A DNA stretch of 64,000 nt from positions 50,406 to 114,405 of the forward strand of contig NZ_LIUQ01000019.1 in assembly GCF_001276715.1 (NCBI RefSeq), read 5' to 3'. The position numbers and the translations under genes are program-made. Below the pieces are notes generated by a model. That model did not search any database. It was not told the origin of the DNA and worked only from the letters and a program-made list of their open reading frames with translations. Of this stretch, positions 61,521 through 64,000 are shown piece after piece; positions within the stretch are counted from its first letter, which is position 1, and the number at the start of each line of letters is the position of its first letter. Origin of the DNA: Planktothricoides sp. SR001 (lineage in GTDB: Bacteria > Cyanobacteriota > Cyanobacteriia > Cyanobacteriales > Laspinemataceae).

Positions 61521-64000
61521 ATGGGCAAATACCGCAAAGATAAAATTACATTAGGCAACGTCTTAAAAGTAGTTGAGGCGTTACTGACCCTTGCTGACGA
61601 GGAAATTAGCATTCCGGGGGATAAGCTAAAAGCCACGTTTAAGCTGGAATGGGTGAAAGAAGATGAATTGCAGGTATCGGGAAAGGTTGAAGAAAAACGG
61701 AGAAACAAAATTCAAACCAGCGAGAAAGGCATCACTAAAGATGATTTATGGACATTGACAGAATGGATTGGAAAGACATTAGAAATATCTCCATCTTTAG
61801 ATGGAACGAAAAAAGATTCGCCTGAGAAAAAGAAACAGGCAGTCCAGGATGTTCTCGACTGCTTAACAGACTTGAAATTGTTAGAAGATAAAAGACCGCA
61901 TGGCAAAAATGATAAAAGCGGCTATTGGAAATTTCACCTCAAACTAAAGCATCAGACCAAAAGAAAAGAAAATTTAAAGCTTATTCAAGAGAAATGGAAG
62001 GATGAAATTGGTCAGGTTCCTGACTGGAAACTAGAGACACCTACAAAAAAACCGATCGACTGGCGCGAAATTTGCCAACGAAACCTCGCCCAACAAAAAG
62101 AACTCACCACCAACCCCTTCACCAATGCCTATGGGATAGCGCCAAAACTGGACAAAGTTTATGTTCCTTTGGCCATTGTTGAACGCAAACCGCCTAAACC
62201 TAAATCAGAAAATCAGCCAGAAGAACAGGAACAAGAAACACTGATTTTTATTACAAAAAACCGCTTTTTTGAGGAAGTATTGCGACAAGGGAAAAGCGAA
62301 ATTAGTCAAGGGCGCAAAATTGCCATTATTGGCGAACCGGGTTCGGGGAAAACAACGCGATTACAAAAAATTGCCGATTGGATTTTAGAGAAAGATTTGG
62401 GATTGCCGATTTGGGTATCTTTAGCAGATTTAAGCCAAGCAACTGTTTATCAATATCTTGAAGAAACATGGCTGAAACAAACAGGTGAAAACCTGACCAT
62501 TGACGCGCTGAAACAAGAGAAAAAGCGGATTTGGTTATTGTTGGATGGGGTCGATGAAATGACCTCGAAAATAGAAAGCCGCCATGTTTCTGCCCTGTTG
62601 GGAGGATGGCTGCAAGATGCGCGAGTGGTGATGACTTGTCGGGTGAATGTTTGGGAAGCGGATAAAAATGCTTTTTCCGGGTTTGATGTATTTAAAAATT
62701 TGGAATTTAGCCGGGAACAGGTCAATCAGTATATTGGCAATTGGTTTCAGGAAATAGGAGATGCTGCCACAGGAGAAAGTTTAGAGAAAGAGTTGGCCAA
62801 ATCAGAAAATTTGGCTTTCAATCGGTTAATTCAGAATCCTTTGCGGTTGTGGATGTTGTGCCAAATTTGGCAGACCGGGGGCGGGTTGCCGGATACGCAA
62901 GCCGAGTTATATCGTCAATTTGTTGATTGGGTTTATCGCTGGAAAGCCGATGAGGAAATTTTAAATCAACGTTCAGAAATAGATCAAGCTTTAGCCCAGT
63001 TAGCATTGGCAGCAATGAAACAAAAAGATGAGGTTTCCCGGTTCCAGTTGTCAGAAAGTTGGATAGTGAAAGTTTTGGAAAGTCGCAAAATTTTTAAAGC
63101 ATTGGAAAAGTTGGGATGGTTGAATCGGATAGAACGCTTGCCAGAAGCAATTTATGTGTTTTATCATGCCACTTTTCAAGAATATTTTGCCGCCTTAGCG
63201 GTGGATGATTGGGATGATTTTTTACCTCGCAATCATGTAAATTTTCCAGTGCCAGGGAAAGAATACAGCGAAAACCTGTCATTCCCGCGCAGGCGGGAAT
63301 CCACTATCCCGGAGAGAAAACCTCAATACCGAATTTTTCAACCGCAGTGGAAGCAGGTAATTTTATTCTGGTTAGGTCGTCGGGATGTTGCAGATGAGAA
63401 GAAAGAGGCTTTTATAGAAAAGTTAGTGAAATTTGATGATGGGTGTGGAGAATGGAATTTTAAGAAAGCTGATCGAGGATTTTATGAATATCGCGCCTAT
63501 TTCTTAGCCGCAGCAGGAATTAATGAGTTTAAAACCTGTTCTCGCTGTGATACCATTGTCAAGCAGATAGTCCAGTGGGGTTTTGGCTATTACCACCAGG
63601 AAAAACAACAATGGCGCACCTTTCTCAAGCCAATCAAATTCGGTGCGAGGGAAATTCTGCCCCAAACTGACCGTAAACGCACTATTCAAGAACTTTGTCA
63701 AATTCTTGAACATCCTCAATGGGATGAAGATACCCGTTGGCAAGCTGCCGATTGTTTAGGGAAAATCGACCCAGGCAATCAAACGGCGATCGCTGCTTTG
63801 GGTAAAGTTCTCGAAACCACTAAAGATGAAGATACCCGTTGGCAAGCTGCCGATTGTTTAGGGAAAATCGACCCAGGCAATCAAACGGCGATCGCTGCTT
63901 TGGTCAAAGTTATCGAAACCACTAAAAATGAATATACCCGTTACCAGGCTGCCAAGAGTTTAGGGGAAATTGGACAAGGCAATGAAACAGCGATCGCTGC
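61521..64000 (+). CDS. NACHT-domain NTPase with C-terminal HEAT repeats, running off the right edge
   Basis: 826 residues visible, open at 64000. Start ATG 61521 (MGKYRKDKITLGNVLKVVEA). Residues 1-120: an uncharacterised domain also found as the fragment at 59638. Residues 120-230: linker. About 255-560: NACHT, with Walker A IIGEPGSGKTTRLQKIADWI, Walker B RIWLLLDGVDEMTSKIESRH, sensor-like VVMTCRVNVW and winged-helix part with YHATFQEYFAALAVDDW. Then a region that includes an inserted palindrome (63275-63302), and from about 730 HEAT repeats of 34 residues (TRWQAADCLGKIDPGNQTAI). NACHT-HEAT proteins of the STAND class sense ligands, many of them phage proteins in bacteria. The effector, if any, is the N-terminal domain or the neighbouring NERD protein. 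Confidence 0.88.
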   Translation, partial: MGKYRKDKITLGNVLKVVEALLTLADEEISIPGDKLKATFKLEWVKEDELQVSGKVEEKRRNKIQTSEKGITKDDLWTLTEWIGKTLEISPSLDGTKKDSPEKKKQAVQDVLDCLTDLKLLEDKRPHGKNDKSGYWKFHLKLKHQTKRKENLKLIQEKWKDEIGQVPDWKLETPTKKPIDWREICQRNLAQQKELTTNPFTNAYGIAPKLDKVYVPLAIVERKPPKPKSENQPEEQEQETLIFITKNRFFEEVLRQGKSEISQGRKIAIIGEPGSGKTTRLQKIADWILEKDLGLPIWVSLADLSQATVYQYLEETWLKQTGENLTIDALKQEKKRIWLLLDGVDEMTSKIESRHVSALLGGWLQDARVVMTCRVNVWEADKNAFSGFDVFKNLEFSREQVNQYIGNWFQEIGDAATGESLEKELAKSENLAFNRLIQNPLRLWMLCQIWQTGGGLPDTQAELYRQFVDWVYRWKADEEILNQRSEIDQALAQLALAAMKQKDEVSRFQLSESWIVKVLESRKIFKALEKLGWLNRIERLPEAIYVFYHATFQEYFAALAVDDWDDFLPRNHVNFPVPGKEYSENLSFPRRRESTIPERKPQYRIFQPQWKQVILFWLGRRDVADEKKEAFIEKLVKFDDGCGEWNFKKADRGFYEYRAYFLAAAGINEFKTCSRCDTIVKQIVQWGFGYYHQEKQQWRTFLKPIKFGAREILPQTDRKRTIQELCQILEHPQWDEDTRWQAADCLGKIDPGNQTAIAALGKVLETTKDEDTRWQAADCLGKIDPGNQTAIAALVKVIETTKNEYTRYQAAKSLGEIGQGNETAIA
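63275..63302. repeat. Dispersed palindrome inserted in frame in the NACHT gene
   Basis: CCTGTCATTCCCGCGCAGGC then GGGAATCC is identical in core to the intergenic repeat at 16955-16982 (with matching AAAA before it). In the NACHT frame it encodes LSFPRRRES with no stop or shift. Confidence 0.85.
63723..64000 (+). repeat. 102-bp tandem repeats coding HEAT units
   Basis: Units start at 63723, 63825 and 63927, each 34 codons. The first two are nearly identical over their full length (GATGAAGATACCCGTTGGCA onward) and each contains the HIP1 octamer GCGATCGC. The third differs by several substitutions. The array continues past the window edge. Confidence 0.88.

Noticed and set aside
61448..63743. 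Several minus-strand open frames at the right end
   Set aside because: All are antisense to the continuous NACHT-HEAT frame that runs from 61521 past the window edge.

Overview
The window comes from a cyanobacterial chromosome, most likely a filamentous, repeat-rich Oscillatoriales-type strain (this rank is inference). The HIP1 octamer GCGATCGC recurs throughout. Several genes are cyanobacterial hallmarks: the SbtA/SbtB bicarbonate system, circadian protein LdpA, the Ycf45-type R3H/AAA protein, a DesC-like desaturase, a sulfate operon with a stand-alone NIL protein, and CHAT/haemagglutinin exoproteins. Intergenic DNA is dense with short dispersed palindromes, tandem heptamers and MITE-like elements. 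Many genes are broken, which points to a large, plastic genome.

Layout. 0-2 kb: partial PLP enzyme (minus) and a fatty-acid desaturase (plus). 2-3.3 kb: two lectin genes sharing an H-type lectin domain. 3.9-4.7 kb: a decayed IS1-family element with target duplication, then a GC-rich UGT-type glycosyltransferase. 6.3-8.6 kb: cyclase remnant, decayed genes and repeats. 8.6-11 kb: Uma2 nuclease, then a Dam-type adenine methylase convergent with a small PD-(D/E)XK nuclease (probable restriction-modification pair). 11.2-16.7 kb: Crp-family regulator divergent from sbpA-NIL-cysT-cysW-(repeats)-cysA, a sulfate uptake operon. 17.3-25.8 kb: tandem Tudor/Agenet-like protein, a 1308-aa secreted haemagglutinin-CHAT protein, a truncated RTX-like gene, an ISL3-family element and a second cyclase remnant. 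25.8-31 kb: acyltransferase, C5 cytosine methylase, a ruined DUF104/PIN toxin-antitoxin pair, a PsiE-like protein and duplicated debris.

31.1-34.3 kb: SbtA, its PII-like regulator SbtB and a CPA2 Na+/H+ antiporter form a bicarbonate-uptake and sodium-balance cluster. 35.2-41.3 kb: accessory island with a DUF433/DUF5615 pair (nonsense codon), a 3.4-kb Eco57I-type restriction-methylase frame broken by five in-frame stops without a frameshift, and a HTH/DUF6932 pair. 41.7-59.5 kb is mostly core: Ycf45/R3H, LdpA, a Wzz/BY-kinase and a WecG/TagA glycosyltransferase (polysaccharide export and synthesis), FolP, TpiA, a group II intron 5' fragment, RfbB, PgmB, an HtrA protease and ClpB.

59.6-64 kb is the most interesting block. 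A NACHT NTPase with C-terminal HEAT repeats, running off the right edge, is divergent from a small-protein/NERD-nuclease pair. Behind the NERD gene lies a frameshifted stand-alone copy of the NACHT protein's N-terminal domain. Both copies carry a similar inverted repeat just upstream. This looks like an NTPase-plus-nuclease defence locus that has undergone duplication. No tRNA, rRNA or CRISPR array was recognised.
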